In this document: positions 1 to 9,235 of the stretch, one piece after another
Layout of the letters: each line of letters begins with the position of its first letter
Position numbering within the stretch: the stretch's first letter is position 1
NCBI GenBank assembly: GCA_029261925.1
Contig: JAJDAJ010000048.1
Span: forward strand, 1-64,000
From: Deltaproteobacteria bacterium
GTDB taxonomy: Bacteria > Myxococcota_A > UBA9160 > SZUA-336
DNA: 64,000 bases
Direction: 5' to 3'
Position numbers and translations under genes: made by a program
The notes under the pieces: generated by a model
The model's database searches: none
The model's input: only the letters and a program-made list of their open reading frames with translations
What the model was told of the DNA's origin: nothing

Positions 1-342
1 CTCGCGGAGTCTGGCGTCCCGCTGGCCGGGAGCTCCGACGCGCCGTGCGCCGGGTTCGACGTGCTCACCGCGATCGACTTCGCGGTGCGCCGCGAGCTGG
101 CCAGCGGCGCGCTGCTCTTCGCGGAGCAGGGGCTCTCGATCGCCCAGGCCCTCGAGATGTACACGCGCGGCGCGGCGCGCACCCTGGGCATGGACGGCGA
201 GATCGGGCAGCTCGTAGCCGGCAGCCGCGCCGACGCCGTGGTGCTCGACCGCGATCTCCTCGAGGTCGAGCCCTCGCGCATCCGCGAGACGCGCGTGCTC
301 TCGACGTTCGCCGGTCGCTACGAGCTCCGGAGCGGCGGCTGA
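1..342 (+). CDS. Amidohydrolase family 3 (YtcJ-like) protein, C-terminal part
   Basis: The reading frame is open from base 1, so the gene starts upstream of the window; about 113 C-terminal residues are visible. The segment starts GVPLAGSSDAPC, which resembles the last metal-binding strand of the amidohydrolase barrel, where the Asp of SSDAP is the expected active-site acid. It then runs through TRGAARTLGMDGEIG and ends in the small composite sheet typical of the family (VAGSRADAVVLDRDLLEVEP). Such enzymes hydrolyse amide or related bonds in the cytoplasm; the substrate cannot be inferred. It converges with the next gene, and a short hairpin lies between them. Confidence 0.8.
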   Translation, partial: LAESGVPLAGSSDAPCAGFDVLTAIDFAVRRELASGALLFAEQGLSIAQALEMYTRGAARTLGMDGEIGQLVAGSRADAVVLDRDLLEVEPSRIRETRVLSTFAGRYELRSGG

Positions 343-371
343 CCCGGATCCCGGCGGCGGCACGGCTGTTC

Positions 372-389
372 CACTTCGAGCCCGAAGTG
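372..389. terminator. Hairpin between convergent genes
   Basis: CACTTCG and CGAAGTG form a perfect 7-bp stem with the loop AGCC. It sits between the stops of two convergent genes (342 and 435). There is no T-tract, so it is at best a weak bidirectional terminator; the position is the main argument. Confidence 0.35.
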
Positions 390-434
390 CTGGCGACGCC
401 CGTCTAGCGGCTTGCGCCCTTCGCCCGGCTCGTC

Positions 435-803
435 TCAGCCGTCGAGCAGCTGGACCAGCACGCCGTGCGCGGCGCCGGGGTGCACGAAGGCCTCCCCGAG
501 CATTCGCACGTCGCGCCCGGCCATGTCGGCGGCCGTCTTCTTGCGGTCGTCCACGGCGAAGGCGATCGAGTGGATGCCCTCGCCGCGCTTCTCCAGCGGA
601 CCGGCCAGCGGTGAGGCCGGGTCGGTCGGCATGATCAGCTCGACGGCGGTGCCGTTGGGCAGGTCGAAGAACGCCTGCTCGGCCTTGAGCGCGTCGGACG
701 AGGTGCGTCGCGGCTCCATGTCGAGGATCTTGCGGTACGCCTCCACGGCGGCCTCGAGATCCTTGACGCGTACGACGATGTGATCGATCCCCTTGATGCC
801 CAC
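435..803 (-). CDS. VOC-fold protein, methylmalonyl-CoA epimerase-like
   Basis: This 122-residue protein covers one vicinal-oxygen-chelate unit pair, a little shorter than typical methylmalonyl-CoA epimerases. Visible motifs are IDHIVVRVKDLEAA at the N-terminus (His8), GEGIHSIAFAVDD in the middle and FVHPGAAHGVLVQL at the end, all in the order seen in methylmalonyl-CoA epimerase. The final metal/catalytic Glu of that family (GVLIEL) is Gln118 here, so epimerase activity is doubtful. The start is GTG at 803, with a GGGGGAG ribosome-binding site. It lies 60 nt downstream of the RHS gene on the same strand and could be read from the same transcript. A role in propionyl-CoA metabolism is inference only. 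Confidence 0.7.
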   Translation of the reverse strand: MGIKGIDHIVVRVKDLEAAVEAYRKILDMEPRRTSSDALKAEQAFFDLPNGTAVELIMPTDPASPLAGPLEKRGEGIHSIAFAVDDRKKTAADMAGRDVRMLGEAFVHPGAAHGVLVQLLDG

Positions 804-862
804 GGCGGCTCCCCCTGTTCGACTCCGTCAGGGTGCGAGCATACGCGCGATCGCGAGCGAGG

Positions 863-3800
863 TCAGTCCAGCTTCCCCTTCGCCAGATCTGCGAAGCCCT
901 CGGGCTCGACGACGTTCTGGAAGGCGTCGCCGAATCCCTGGTCCACCGCGAAGTTGGCGGCGTCCATCACGTGCTGGCCGGCACCCGTCGCCGAGACCAC
1001 CTCGCGCACCGCGTACACGGCGACGCCCCGGCCGACGGTCTCCAGCACGCCGTACAGGTTGCTCGCCGCCTGGGTCCCGAAGTCCTCCACGCGGACCTGG
1101 CTTGCGATCCAGGACACGGCGCCGTCCTCGGGATGGGCCGCCTGGGGGGCGAGACGGTCCCAGCTCCAGGGGTCGTCGGGGCTGCCATCGCCACGCTGCA
1201 GCGTGTCCTGATTGGCGACCGTCGAGATCGCCTGAGAGGCCAGGTACATGTAGTCGGCGCCGAACTCGACGCTGCCATCCTTGCGGAACTGCAGCGAGAA
1301 GGCCCAGACGCGCACGCTGAAGGCATGCTTGCCGTCGACGGCCCGCTTCAGGGACGACGTGAGCAGCGTGCCCGCGGTCTCCGTGGCGAGCTTACCACCG
1401 ACCTCGCCGAGCGCCGCGCCCACGGCCGGTGCCGCACCGGACAGGAAGCCGGCGACCATGCCGATGCCGAAGTACGCGAACAGCTTGCCGGCGTCTGCCT
1501 CACCGGAGGCGTACGCGAAGGTGGCGTCGATCACCCCGTGTACGAAGGCCTGACTGACGACCTGACCGACCTCGATCCCGGCGATGGTCACGCCGGAGAA
1601 GGCCAGGCTCAGCCCGAACGTGGCCACGCCCACGACCAGGCCCACCCAGGCGCCGAAGAGTGCGCGCGTCCACGACCAGTTGTCGAAGGCATGGGCCGGG
1701 TCGCTGAGGATCTTGCCCTCGGTACCGGCGATCAACGCGCCGCCGACCATCAGGGAGCCGATCAGCAGGAAGGCCGCGAAGATGCTCTGACCGCCAGGAT
1801 CGACGTACGTGACCGGGTTGTTGGCCGCGTACGCGTAGCGGTGCATCGATGCGCCGCGCAGCGGATCGACGCCCAGCGAGGCGTCGGCGCTGATGAAGCG
1901 CTGCAGCGTCGAGTCGTAGTAGCGCGACTCCAGGAAGTGCAGCCCCGGGCCGCTGTCGTACTCCTTGCCGGTGAACTTGGCGCGGTAGATGTCGGCGCCC
2001 GAGCTGCCGGGCTGGTGCACGTTGCCCCAGGGGTCGTATGCCAGACGCGAGACCTCCGCGCCGAGCGCGTCGGTGACCACGGTGGTCGAGCCCAGGTGAT
2101 CGGGGTGGAAGTAGTAGGTGCCCGAGACCGGCACGCCCGGTCCGTTCGAGCCGGGAATCAGGGCCGCGTGGGCGGCGCCCGGGCCCAGGCCGAAGGTGGT
2201 GAAGAAGGCAAATGCCATGCCCAGGGCGACGATCCCGGATGCGGGCACGGGCAGGAGGCGCGCGCCGGAACGCAGTCCGCGGTGTATGCCGGCGGCCAGC
2301 AGGAGCAGGAGAACGGCACAGCCGGAGATCCAGGTGCCCATGACGAGCCCGCGGTGGAACTCCGGCGAGGACGTGGCGGACAGCAGGAGGTGGCGCTGGG
2401 CATGGAGCCAGCCGACCGGATGCGTGCGGTCGTACATGCGCGACCTGTGCAGGTGCTGGGCGGCCGGCATGGAGACGAGCTGGACACCCGTCCGGGAGAT
2501 TTGCGCGAGGGGCCCGGCGGGGCCCGGGACGTACTTGGTATGGAGCTCGGCGCCGTCGGGACCCAGGGTCACCTCGTACAGCGCCGAGGCGTACCAGGTC
2601 GTCCGACCGTCGGCGTCGCGCTTGCGGATGCGCTTGCCATCGAAGTCGTAGGTGTAGCGGGTGGTCTGGCCGTCGCGCGTGACCTGGCTGAGGCGGTCCT
2701 CCACGTCCCAGGTGTAGCTCCAGATGGAGCCCTGGCCGGCCTTGCTCTCGAGGTTGCCGTTGTCGTCGTACGTCAGGAACAGGAAGTCGCCCTGGACCAG
2801 GCGGGAGCCCTGATGGATCAGCGTCTCGCCGTCGCGCCAGGTCATGTTCCCGCTGTCGTCATAGCCGTACGTGTGCGTCCCGTACAGCCCCTGCGCGTAG
2901 GTCAGCTCGCCGCGCGCGCTGTAGCCGAAGCTCTGAGAGCGCGTCGGATCGAGGCGGTCGTCGATGGCGTCGACCCGGTTGACGTCGTCGTAGAGGTACT
3001 CGTACGCGAGCAGCCGCGTCTCGCCGGGCATGGTCTCGCCGCGGCGGCAGCTGTCGGCGAAGCCACCGCCCGCGAAGTGCGAGGTGGCCGTCTCGAGGAG
3101 CGTGCCGCGCTGCTCGTCGTAGATCCAGCACGTGGCCGTGTCGTTGCCCTGGAGCAGCAGCCCCGGGCGACCCTGCGCGTCGTACTGCGTGTAGCGCGCG
3201 TAGGTCGTGAAGGCGCCCGGAGGGTCGAGGGGCTCGTTGAGCTGCAGCCGGCTCAGGCTGCCCGCTGCGGTGTAGGTGGTACGCAGGATCGAGCCGTCGG
3301 GATAGCTGACCTCGCGCGCCTGGCCCGCTGCGTCGTAGCTCTTGGTCCAGACGAAGCTCTTCCCGTCGATGCCCAGCGCCGCCGCGCGCTGCCGGCCGTA
3401 GCGGTCGTAGGCGAAGTCGTAGCTCGACTCCAGCACGCCCGCACCGGGGCCGACCCAGGTGTCCACGTGGGAGAGCTGGCCCAGGCTGTGGGTCAGCGTG
3501 GTGTCGTCATACTCGAAGACGACGCGGCGCGCCGGGAACGGGCTCGCCGCGGGGTAGAAGCGCTTCTCGGTCGTGCGATCGAGCGGATCGTAGTCGCGCT
3601 CGATCCGCTGGCCCCTGGCGTCGACCTCGGCCACGACGTGACCGCTGGCGTCATGCTCGAAGGTCGTCGTGCCCGTGTCCCGGTCGGTGACCGAGGTGCG
3701 GCGCCCCAGGGTGTCGTAGACGGTCTCCGTGATCACGCCGTCGGCGTCGGCCACGCGCCAGAGACGACCCAGGGGATCGTGCGAGAAGTAGTTGATCGCG

Positions 3801-6800
3801 TTCTCCGGATCGGTGCGGCTGAGCAGCTTGCCCCGCGGATCGAGCTCCACGATGGTCTGCGCCGAGTCGGGCTCGGTTCGGGTGACCGTCCGCGTGCTCT
3901 CGTCGACATCGATGGAGATCAGCTGGCCGCCGGGTAGCGCGACCTCACGGACCCGTCCGCGGAAGTCGTACTTGTACTCGGTCCAGATGGGCGTATCGCT
4001 CTCGAAGTAGGGCTTGCTCTCGCGCTCCAGGCGATCGCGCGAGTACTCGTACTCGAGGTCGGTGACGATCGCGTCGTTTCCCTCGCCGCGCTTTCGCGTG
4101 CGGTAGACGCGGCCCAGCGCGTCGTGGAACTCCTCCTTCCAGTCCCACTCCGAAGCGCCCCAGTCGCGGCGCGTCCACGTCTGGGCCACGTGGCCGTAGC
4201 CGGTGGACGTGAGCGAGAAGAGCCGCAGTGCGGTCATGGTGCCGCCCGGCTCGCGGCCATGGATTGCCGTGGTGCGGCCGAAGCCGTCCACCTTGATCTC
4301 GGTGTCGTTGCCGTTGACGTCCACGCGCGCGATCTCGGTGCCGAAGCGCGGATCGACCACCCGCATCAGCTCGTGTCCGAGGGGGTTGCGCACCCAGGTC
4401 AGGAACCCGTAGGCGTCGTACTGCAGGTCGGTCTTCTCGTTCAGCGGGTCCAGCGACTGCTCGGGGTTGCCCCACGCGTCGTGGACGAGCGTGCTGCCCA
4501 GGTAGACCCCGTGAGTGGCGTCCCAGTCGCCCTGGAACCTGGGGTTCATGGAGGCGTCGTAGAGGATCTGCTTGCGGGAGAGCAGGGCCATGCTGGCATC
4601 GAACGTCTCGACCAGCGCCGGGTACCCGAGCCGCCAGGCGACCGGGTCGTTGAGGTACTGGGTCGCGCTGACCAGGGTGTGGCCGGGATCCCCGACCTCG
4701 GCCTCGTCGATCACCTGCAGGACGGTTCCGTAGGCGCCATAGATCCACTCGCGCTGGGCCTCGTAGGGTGCGTCGAGCCAGGAATAGGGCCCCCCGATGC
4801 TGAATCCGGTCCGGGTGCGCTCGAAGCGCGGCACGACCTCGTAGACTCCTGGCGTCGTCGAGATGTCCTCGTAGCTGTAGTCGATCCAGCTGGCCAGGTG
4901 GGGGCCGTAGGCCAGCGCGTACCACTCCTGCTGCCAGTCGATGGCGCCCGAGAAAGGCGGGAGCTGGAAGTAGTGGGTCTTGAGGGTCTTGCCCTGCGTC
5001 TGCACCTCGACCTGCTCGAATCCCAGAAAGCCCAGGCCCTCGAGATTGGTCATTGCGTTCTGGTACCCGTACCAGGCCTCGTAGCCCTTGCCGGTCCCGT
5101 CGTCGTGGTCGGTGCGCCAGACCAGGTAGCGGGTGTCGATCCAGTTCCGGTCCGGATACAGGCTCCCCGAGCCCGGCGTGTACAGGAAGTCGCTCGACAT
5201 CGGGTAGTAGTCGACGTCGATGCCAAGCTGCTCGCCGTTGGTGACGCCCGTGAGGAGGTCCGGGTGCTCCTGCGCGGTGGAGTGGTAAAAGATGGGCCCG
5301 TTGAAGTAGATGTCCGTGCTCCGCATCAGGACGGCGGTCCGTCCCACGCCGAACAGGTCCCCGGCGAGGAAGCCCGTGCTCCCGGTCATCGGGATGGTCC
5401 CGTTCGGAGCCGCCAGGATCTGGTCGCCGAGCGAGCGCCATACCTGGATCTCCTCCACGTCCGGGTCGCCCGGGTTCCAGAGCAGGACGTCGGTCATGCC
5501 GTCGGCGTTCCAGTCGGCGGTGGTGATCTGGTCGTCGGAGTCCGGCTGCTGTGCCGTGTAGCCCCAGTCGATCTGGTAAGCCGGCTGATTGGGCAGTGCG
5601 ATCGTCTCCTGGATCACGGTGGTCAGCCGGGGAAGCAGCGTGGTGCCGGTCGAGTGCAGCATCACGTAGCCATCGATCTCGGGGAAGATGTTCTCGGTGC
5701 GCTTGACGATCACGTCGGAGAGCCCGTCTCCGTTGAAGTCTCCGGTGAGGATCGTGGGCAAGTGCAGCGGCCAGATGCCCGAGTCCTGCAGCATGAAGGT
5801 CGTTCCGAGCGAGACGTGGAGCTCCCAGGTCGTCATGATGCGCTGGGGCCCGGCGTTGGGATCCGTGGCGAACTCGCGCATGACGAGCAGGTCGACCCGG
5901 CCATCGCCGTTGAAATCCGCGGGCAGGACCTTGCCGGCCCCCGAGACGTCGATCGCGATGCCCTGCGACACGAAGCTCGCGATCTGCGGGTTGAACGTCC
6001 AGGCGTAGAGCTCGTTGCCGACGAGAACGTCTGTGCGACCGTCTCCGGTGAAGTCGCCGGTGACGGTGCGCGCGTAGGGGGCGGCGTTGGGGAAGAACCC
6101 GGCCGCGAACGGACCCACCGCCATACCGGAGTTTTCGCTCCAGCTGTACAGCTTCCACTGCATGGCGCTGCCCTCGGCGACCCGAGTCTCGAGGATCTGG
6201 TTGGTGGGGCCGCCGGCGATGTTCACGCTTCGCATCGACTGGTTGATGTAGATGTCGTCCGGATCCTCGATGTGATCGATCCAGTCCTCGATGTACCACT
6301 GGATCCCCGCGCCCTTCGTCAGGTACAGGCGCCAGTGCTCGTCGCCCTGCTGGGAGACGTCGGGATCCTCGACCTGGATGAAGTCGGGCTTGGCATCCCC
6401 GTCCAGGTCACCGATCGCAGCCGCGCGGTCGACGTCGGGGGTGACCAGCGACGCGGGAGGAGGGTTGTAGAAGTCGACGTGGCCGAGCCAGTTCCCGTCC
6501 TGCCACTGGAACTCGGTCGGTGGCAGGCAGATGCCGGCTCCGTCGCACTCCTCGATCTGCTCGAGCCGCTCACGCAGGGTGTCGCTGCCGACCTGGTAGG
6601 AGAGCACGTACTCCCTGACCATCTCCTCACCACCCGCCGCGGCGGGGCCGCGGATCCAGGTCTGGATGCGGTCCAGCGTGACGCCCAGGCGCCTCGCGAC
6701 GCCGGCGGTGAAGTGAGTGACCTGGCTGATCCGGGTGTCGTACAGGAAGCGCACCTCGCGTAGCGGCGGTGCACCCAGGCGCTCGTTGCCCGTGTACTCG

Positions 6801-7813
6801 ATGCGCTCGGGTACACACTGGTTCAGCCCGCCGCCGGAGTAGTGGACCGTCATGCTGTTGCCGCGCGGATCCGTCACGCGGGTCATGGGCCAGGTCGACC
6901 GCGCCGGTCCGCCGGGCAACATCGAGCACGGGGCCTGCTCCTGCTCGCCGTACTCCACGATCGTTCCGTTCTTGAGGGTCGCCGTGAAGCCGCAGGGACC
7001 CCCCGCGAGCGCCTGGCTGCCATCCGCGAGGCGCACCGCGCCGTCGCAGCGCGGGCCCGCCTCGATGCGGGTCCAGGTCTGGCCCTCGGTGAAGTAGACG
7101 GAGCCCGGATTCGCGTAGCCCGATCCCGGACCGTCGACCTTCACCAGGCGCAGACCGTCCAGGCAGAAGCGATCGTTCTCGTTGTAGCCGACCGCGCCCG
7201 CGTAGCCGTCCTGCGCCACGGTCGCGGGACAGCGCTCGATCGAGGAGAGACCGGAGATCTCGAATCCGACGCCCGCCAGGCCGTGGCCGCCCTGGCTGTT
7301 GTAGGCGAGGGCGATCCTGGGCTCCATGCCCTGGGTCCCCGGGGGCACCTTGATCGGGATCGTGTAGACGGCCGCGCCGTAGCTGTTCACGTCGAAGCTG
7401 GCGTCGACGGCACCGACCACTCCCGCGGCGCCGGTCGGCTGCCCGCCGAGCGCGCTCAGCTGGCCCGGGGAGACGGTCGAGGGATCGGGCTCGGTGACGG
7501 CGGGACACGCGGGCTGGATGCCGGGAGCGAGCCCGACCTGGCTGCGCGCCAGGACCACCAGGTCGGCGAGATCACAGGGCCTGGGCTGGCCGGTGGTGTT
7601 GCAGCGCTCGAGCGCGTCGAACGTCAGTCCCGTTCCCGAGGGATCGGCCAGGTGCTGGCGGATGAGTCGCGTGTCTGCGACGTCGATGCGAGCGTCGAGG
7701 CTCACGTCGCCGCAGAGTGCGCGCAACGCCTCCTGAGCCCGCGCTGGTCCGGCAAGACCCGCGATGATGATGAGAAAGACCGCTGCCCTTCGAGCCCAGG
7801 AAGACCGTGTCAT
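863..7813 (-). CDS. Giant secreted RHS/YD-repeat protein with SpvB-like and FG-GAP regions
   Basis: The 2316-residue protein has a signal peptide (hydrophobic residues 10-22, PARAQ near 26), then a dockerin-like, Cys-flanked calcium-loop region (about 34-95, GDVSLDARIDVADTRLIRQHL). An SpvB/TcdB-type region follows (about 130-230, YNSQGGHGLAGVGFEISG), then FG-GAP/VCBS repeats (about 468-830, for example GDFTGDGRTDVLV at 586). YD repeats run from about 1130 to 1800. The RHS core (YYFHPDHLGST at 1900 to DPGG at 2005-2008) is followed by a unique 308-residue C-terminus with hydrophobic stretches. Two predicted membrane helices (about 1826-1846 and 1862-1885) interrupt the region just before the core. 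In RHS proteins the C-terminus after the core is usually the effector or toxin; I recognise no toxin fold here and see no immunity gene beside it. The ATG start has a GGGAGAGAG site. Confidence 0.9.
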   Translation of the reverse strand: MTRSSWARRAAVFLIIIAGLAGPARAQEALRALCGDVSLDARIDVADTRLIRQHLADPSGTGLTFDALERCNTTGQPRPCDLADLVVLARSQVGLAPGIQPACPAVTEPDPSTVSPGQLSALGGQPTGAAGVVGAVDASFDVNSYGAAVYTIPIKVPPGTQGMEPRIALAYNSQGGHGLAGVGFEISGLSSIERCPATVAQDGYAGAVGYNENDRFCLDGLRLVKVDGPGSGYANPGSVYFTEGQTWTRIEAGPRCDGAVRLADGSQALAGGPCGFTATLKNGTIVEYGEQEQAPCSMLPGGPARSTWPMTRVTDPRGNSMTVHYSGGGLNQCVPERIEYTGNERLGAPPLREVRFLYDTRISQVTHFTAGVARRLGVTLDRIQTWIRGPAAAGGEEMVREYVLSYQVGSDTLRERLEQIEECDGAGICLPPTEFQWQDGNWLGHVDFYNPPPASLVTPDVDRAAAIGDLDGDAKPDFIQVEDPDVSQQGDEHWRLYLTKGAGIQWYIEDWIDHIEDPDDIYINQSMRSVNIAGGPTNQILETRVAEGSAMQWKLYSWSENSGMAVGPFAAGFFPNAAPYARTVTGDFTGDGRTDVLVGNELYAWTFNPQIASFVSQGIAIDVSGAGKVLPADFNGDGRVDLLVMREFATDPNAGPQRIMTTWELHVSLGTTFMLQDSGIWPLHLPTILTGDFNGDGLSDVIVKRTENIFPEIDGYVMLHSTGTTLLPRLTTVIQETIALPNQPAYQIDWGYTAQQPDSDDQITTADWNADGMTDVLLWNPGDPDVEEIQVWRSLGDQILAAPNGTIPMTGSTGFLAGDLFGVGRTAVLMRSTDIYFNGPIFYHSTAQEHPDLLTGVTNGEQLGIDVDYYPMSSDFLYTPGSGSLYPDRNWIDTRYLVWRTDHDDGTGKGYEAWYGYQNAMTNLEGLGFLGFEQVEVQTQGKTLKTHYFQLPPFSGAIDWQQEWYALAYGPHLASWIDYSYEDISTTPGVYEVVPRFERTRTGFSIGGPYSWLDAPYEAQREWIYGAYGTVLQVIDEAEVGDPGHTLVSATQYLNDPVAWRLGYPALVETFDASMALLSRKQILYDASMNPRFQGDWDATHGVYLGSTLVHDAWGNPEQSLDPLNEKTDLQYDAYGFLTWVRNPLGHELMRVVDPRFGTEIARVDVNGNDTEIKVDGFGRTTAIHGREPGGTMTALRLFSLTSTGYGHVAQTWTRRDWGASEWDWKEEFHDALGRVYRTRKRGEGNDAIVTDLEYEYSRDRLERESKPYFESDTPIWTEYKYDFRGRVREVALPGGQLISIDVDESTRTVTRTEPDSAQTIVELDPRGKLLSRTDPENAINYFSHDPLGRLWRVADADGVITETVYDTLGRRTSVTDRDTGTTTFEHDASGHVVAEVDARGQRIERDYDPLDRTTEKRFYPAASPFPARRVVFEYDDTTLTHSLGQLSHVDTWVGPGAGVLESSYDFAYDRYGRQRAAALGIDGKSFVWTKSYDAAGQAREVSYPDGSILRTTYTAAGSLSRLQLNEPLDPPGAFTTYARYTQYDAQGRPGLLLQGNDTATCWIYDEQRGTLLETATSHFAGGGFADSCRRGETMPGETRLLAYEYLYDDVNRVDAIDDRLDPTRSQSFGYSARGELTYAQGLYGTHTYGYDDSGNMTWRDGETLIHQGSRLVQGDFLFLTYDDNGNLESKAGQGSIWSYTWDVEDRLSQVTRDGQTTRYTYDFDGKRIRKRDADGRTTWYASALYEVTLGPDGAELHTKYVPGPAGPLAQISRTGVQLVSMPAAQHLHRSRMYDRTHPVGWLHAQRHLLLSATSSPEFHRGLVMGTWISGCAVLLLLLAAGIHRGLRSGARLLPVPASGIVALGMAFAFFTTFGLGPGAAHAALIPGSNGPGVPVSGTYYFHPDHLGSTTVVTDALGAEVSRLAYDPWGNVHQPGSSGADIYRAKFTGKEYDSGPGLHFLESRYYDSTLQRFISADASLGVDPLRGASMHRYAYAANNPVTYVDPGGQSIFAAFLLIGSLMVGGALIAGTEGKILSDPAHAFDNWSWTRALFGAWVGLVVGVATFGLSLAFSGVTIAGIEVGQVVSQAFVHGVIDATFAYASGEADAGKLFAYFGIGMVAGFLSGAAPAVGAALGEVGGKLATETAGTLLTSSLKRAVDGKHAFSVRVWAFSLQFRKDGSVEFGADYMYLASQAISTVANQDTLQRGDGSPDDPWSWDRLAPQAAHPEDGAVSWIASQVRVEDFGTQAASNLYGVLETVGRGVAVYAVREVVSATGAGQHVMDAANFAVDQGFGDAFQNVVEPEGFADLAKGKLD

Positions 7814-7902
7814 GTCTCTCTCCCGACGCTGCTCCCTGCGGCGTCGGTGCCGCCGGGCGTGTCAGCTGACGGGGAGGCTACGGCGCTGCACTGCACCGGG
7901 TC

Positions 7903-7956
7903 TGTGAAGGTCTTCACCGGGAGCGCGAGAAATCTCGCGTGTGAACGGCTTCACCG
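7903..7956. promoter_or_regulatory. Cluster of three dyad elements upstream of the RHS gene
   Basis: Two near-identical 17-mers, TGTGAAGGTCTTCACCG (7903-7919) and TGTGAACGGCTTCACCG (7940-7956), each contain GTGAA-N4-TTCAC. Between them CGCGAGA-AA-TCTCGCG (7924-7939) forms a third perfect dyad. The copies are 37 bp apart. The cluster lies 90-143 bp upstream of the RHS start codon and just past the aminotransferase stop. The repeated dyads look like paired operator sites; the central one could instead be the aminotransferase terminator. No regulator gene is adjacent. Confidence 0.55.
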
Positions 7957-8004
7957 CTCGCACACTCCGGACGCACACCTCGCCGGTGCGCGGTGCTCCG
8001 TGCG

Positions 8005-9222
8005 TCAGCCGCGGACGCTCGCCTCGAGCGCCGCGCCGAGGGTCCGCACGCCGCGCTCGATGCCCTCGAGCGACTCCTGCTGGAACGACATGCGCAGGTA
8101 GCCCGCGCCGCTGGAGTCGTCGGTGAAGCCCTCGCCCGGGCGGCACGAGATGCCCTCGGCGTTCAGGCGCTCGCCGAGCTTGTCCCAGTCGAGTTCGGGG
8201 GACAGGCGCAGCCAGAAGTAGATGCCGCCGCGCGGCACCTCGAACTCCACCCAGCGCGCGCAGTGCTGGCGTAGAGCGGCCAGGGTCGCGTCGCGCTTCT
8301 GGCGACCCAGCTCGCGCACGCGCTGCATGTGCGCGTCGAGCTTGCCGTCGCGGATGTATGCCTCCAGCATCGTGGGGATCAGCATGTTCACGCCGAGGTC
8401 CTCGCGGACCACGTCGAGCGCGCGGATGGCGTCGGGAACGCCCATCATGTAGCCGAGGCGCAGCCCGGGGGCGAGCAGCTTGCCGAAGGTCTCCGACTGC
8501 AGCACCAGCCCGCTGTCGTCCATGCTGAACAGGGTCGGCGGCGGGGGTGCGTCGAAGTACTGCTCGGCGTAGGCGCTGTCCTCCATCACGATCAGCTGGT
8601 GGCGCTGCGCCAGCTCGACCAGCTTCTCGCGGCGCTCTCGCGGCATCGTGCTGCCCGTGGGCACGTGGAAGGTGGGGATCACGTAGATCATCTTGGGGCG
8701 CGCGCCGGCCTCGCGCAGCTCGTCCAGGCGGTCGTCGATCGCGTCCACCACCATGCCATCGCGATCGACCGGCACCGTGGCGATGCGCGCCCCGGTCGCG
8801 CGCATGTAGCCGACCATGTAGGGGAAGGTCGCGGACTCGACGATCGCGCCGTCGCCCGGGCCCAGAAATGCCCGTGCGGCCAGCCCCAGGCCCTCGGACG
8901 AGCCGTTGACCAGCATCAGCCAGTCAGCGGTCATGTCGTGTCTGCCGTCGCGCGCGCCGACGCGCTCGGCCAGCAGCTCGCGCAGCCCCGGGTGGCCGCG
9001 GACCATGTCCTGGCGGAACGTGGGCCTGTACTTCGCCAGGTTCAGGCCGGCCTGCTCCACGGCCCGCGCCATGTACTCGCGGATCTCCTCGAGCGGGTAG
9101 GCCTCGGGCGGGGGATCGCCCGCCGAGAAGTCGTACAGCGGCGGCTCCGAGGGCTCGGGAAAGTAGGCATCGGGCGCGGCCTTGACGCGCTCGGAGTACA
9201 GCTCGCGGATCGAGGTGGGCAT
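8005..9222 (-). CDS. PLP-dependent aminotransferase (class I/II, MocR/LysN-like)
   Basis: The 405-residue protein is a fold-type I aminotransferase without an N-terminal DNA-binding domain. Recognisable parts are the N-terminal arm (YDFSAGDPPPEAYPLEEI), the cofactor region LVNGSSEGLGLAARAFLGPGD, PTFHVPTGSTMPRERR, and the PLP-lysine segment SETFGKLLAPGLRLGYM with the Schiff-base Lys at 248. It would transfer amino groups between an amino acid and a 2-oxoacid in the cytoplasm; the substrate is unknown. The start at 9222 (MPTSIREL) is chosen because the frame upstream of it encodes nothing aminotransferase-like and a GGGGGA site precedes it. It follows the redoxin gene by 13 nt and is probably co-transcribed. 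Confidence 0.85.
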   Translation of the reverse strand: MPTSIRELYSERVKAAPDAYFPEPSEPPLYDFSAGDPPPEAYPLEEIREYMARAVEQAGLNLAKYRPTFRQDMVRGHPGLRELLAERVGARDGRHDMTADWLMLVNGSSEGLGLAARAFLGPGDGAIVESATFPYMVGYMRATGARIATVPVDRDGMVVDAIDDRLDELREAGARPKMIYVIPTFHVPTGSTMPRERREKLVELAQRHQLIVMEDSAYAEQYFDAPPPPTLFSMDDSGLVLQSETFGKLLAPGLRLGYMMGVPDAIRALDVVREDLGVNMLIPTMLEAYIRDGKLDAHMQRVRELGRQKRDATLAALRQHCARWVEFEVPRGGIYFWLRLSPELDWDKLGERLNAEGISCRPGEGFTDDSSGAGYLRMSFQQESLEGIERGVRTLGAALEASVRG

Positions 9223-9235
9223 GGGTCCCCCGTCG

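Noticed and set aside
1790-2400. Known nuclease or deaminase toxin domain after the RHS core
   Set aside because: The tail has no HNH, ribonuclease, ADP-ribosyltransferase or deaminase motif that I can see; it is mostly hydrophobic and Ala/Gly-rich.
833-6763. Long plus-strand frames opposite the RHS gene (for example 833-3937 and 4124-6763)
   Set aside because: They are shadows of GC-rich minus-strand codons: composition is Ala/Arg/Gly/Val-rich without domains, and the RHS frame on the other strand has clear repeats.
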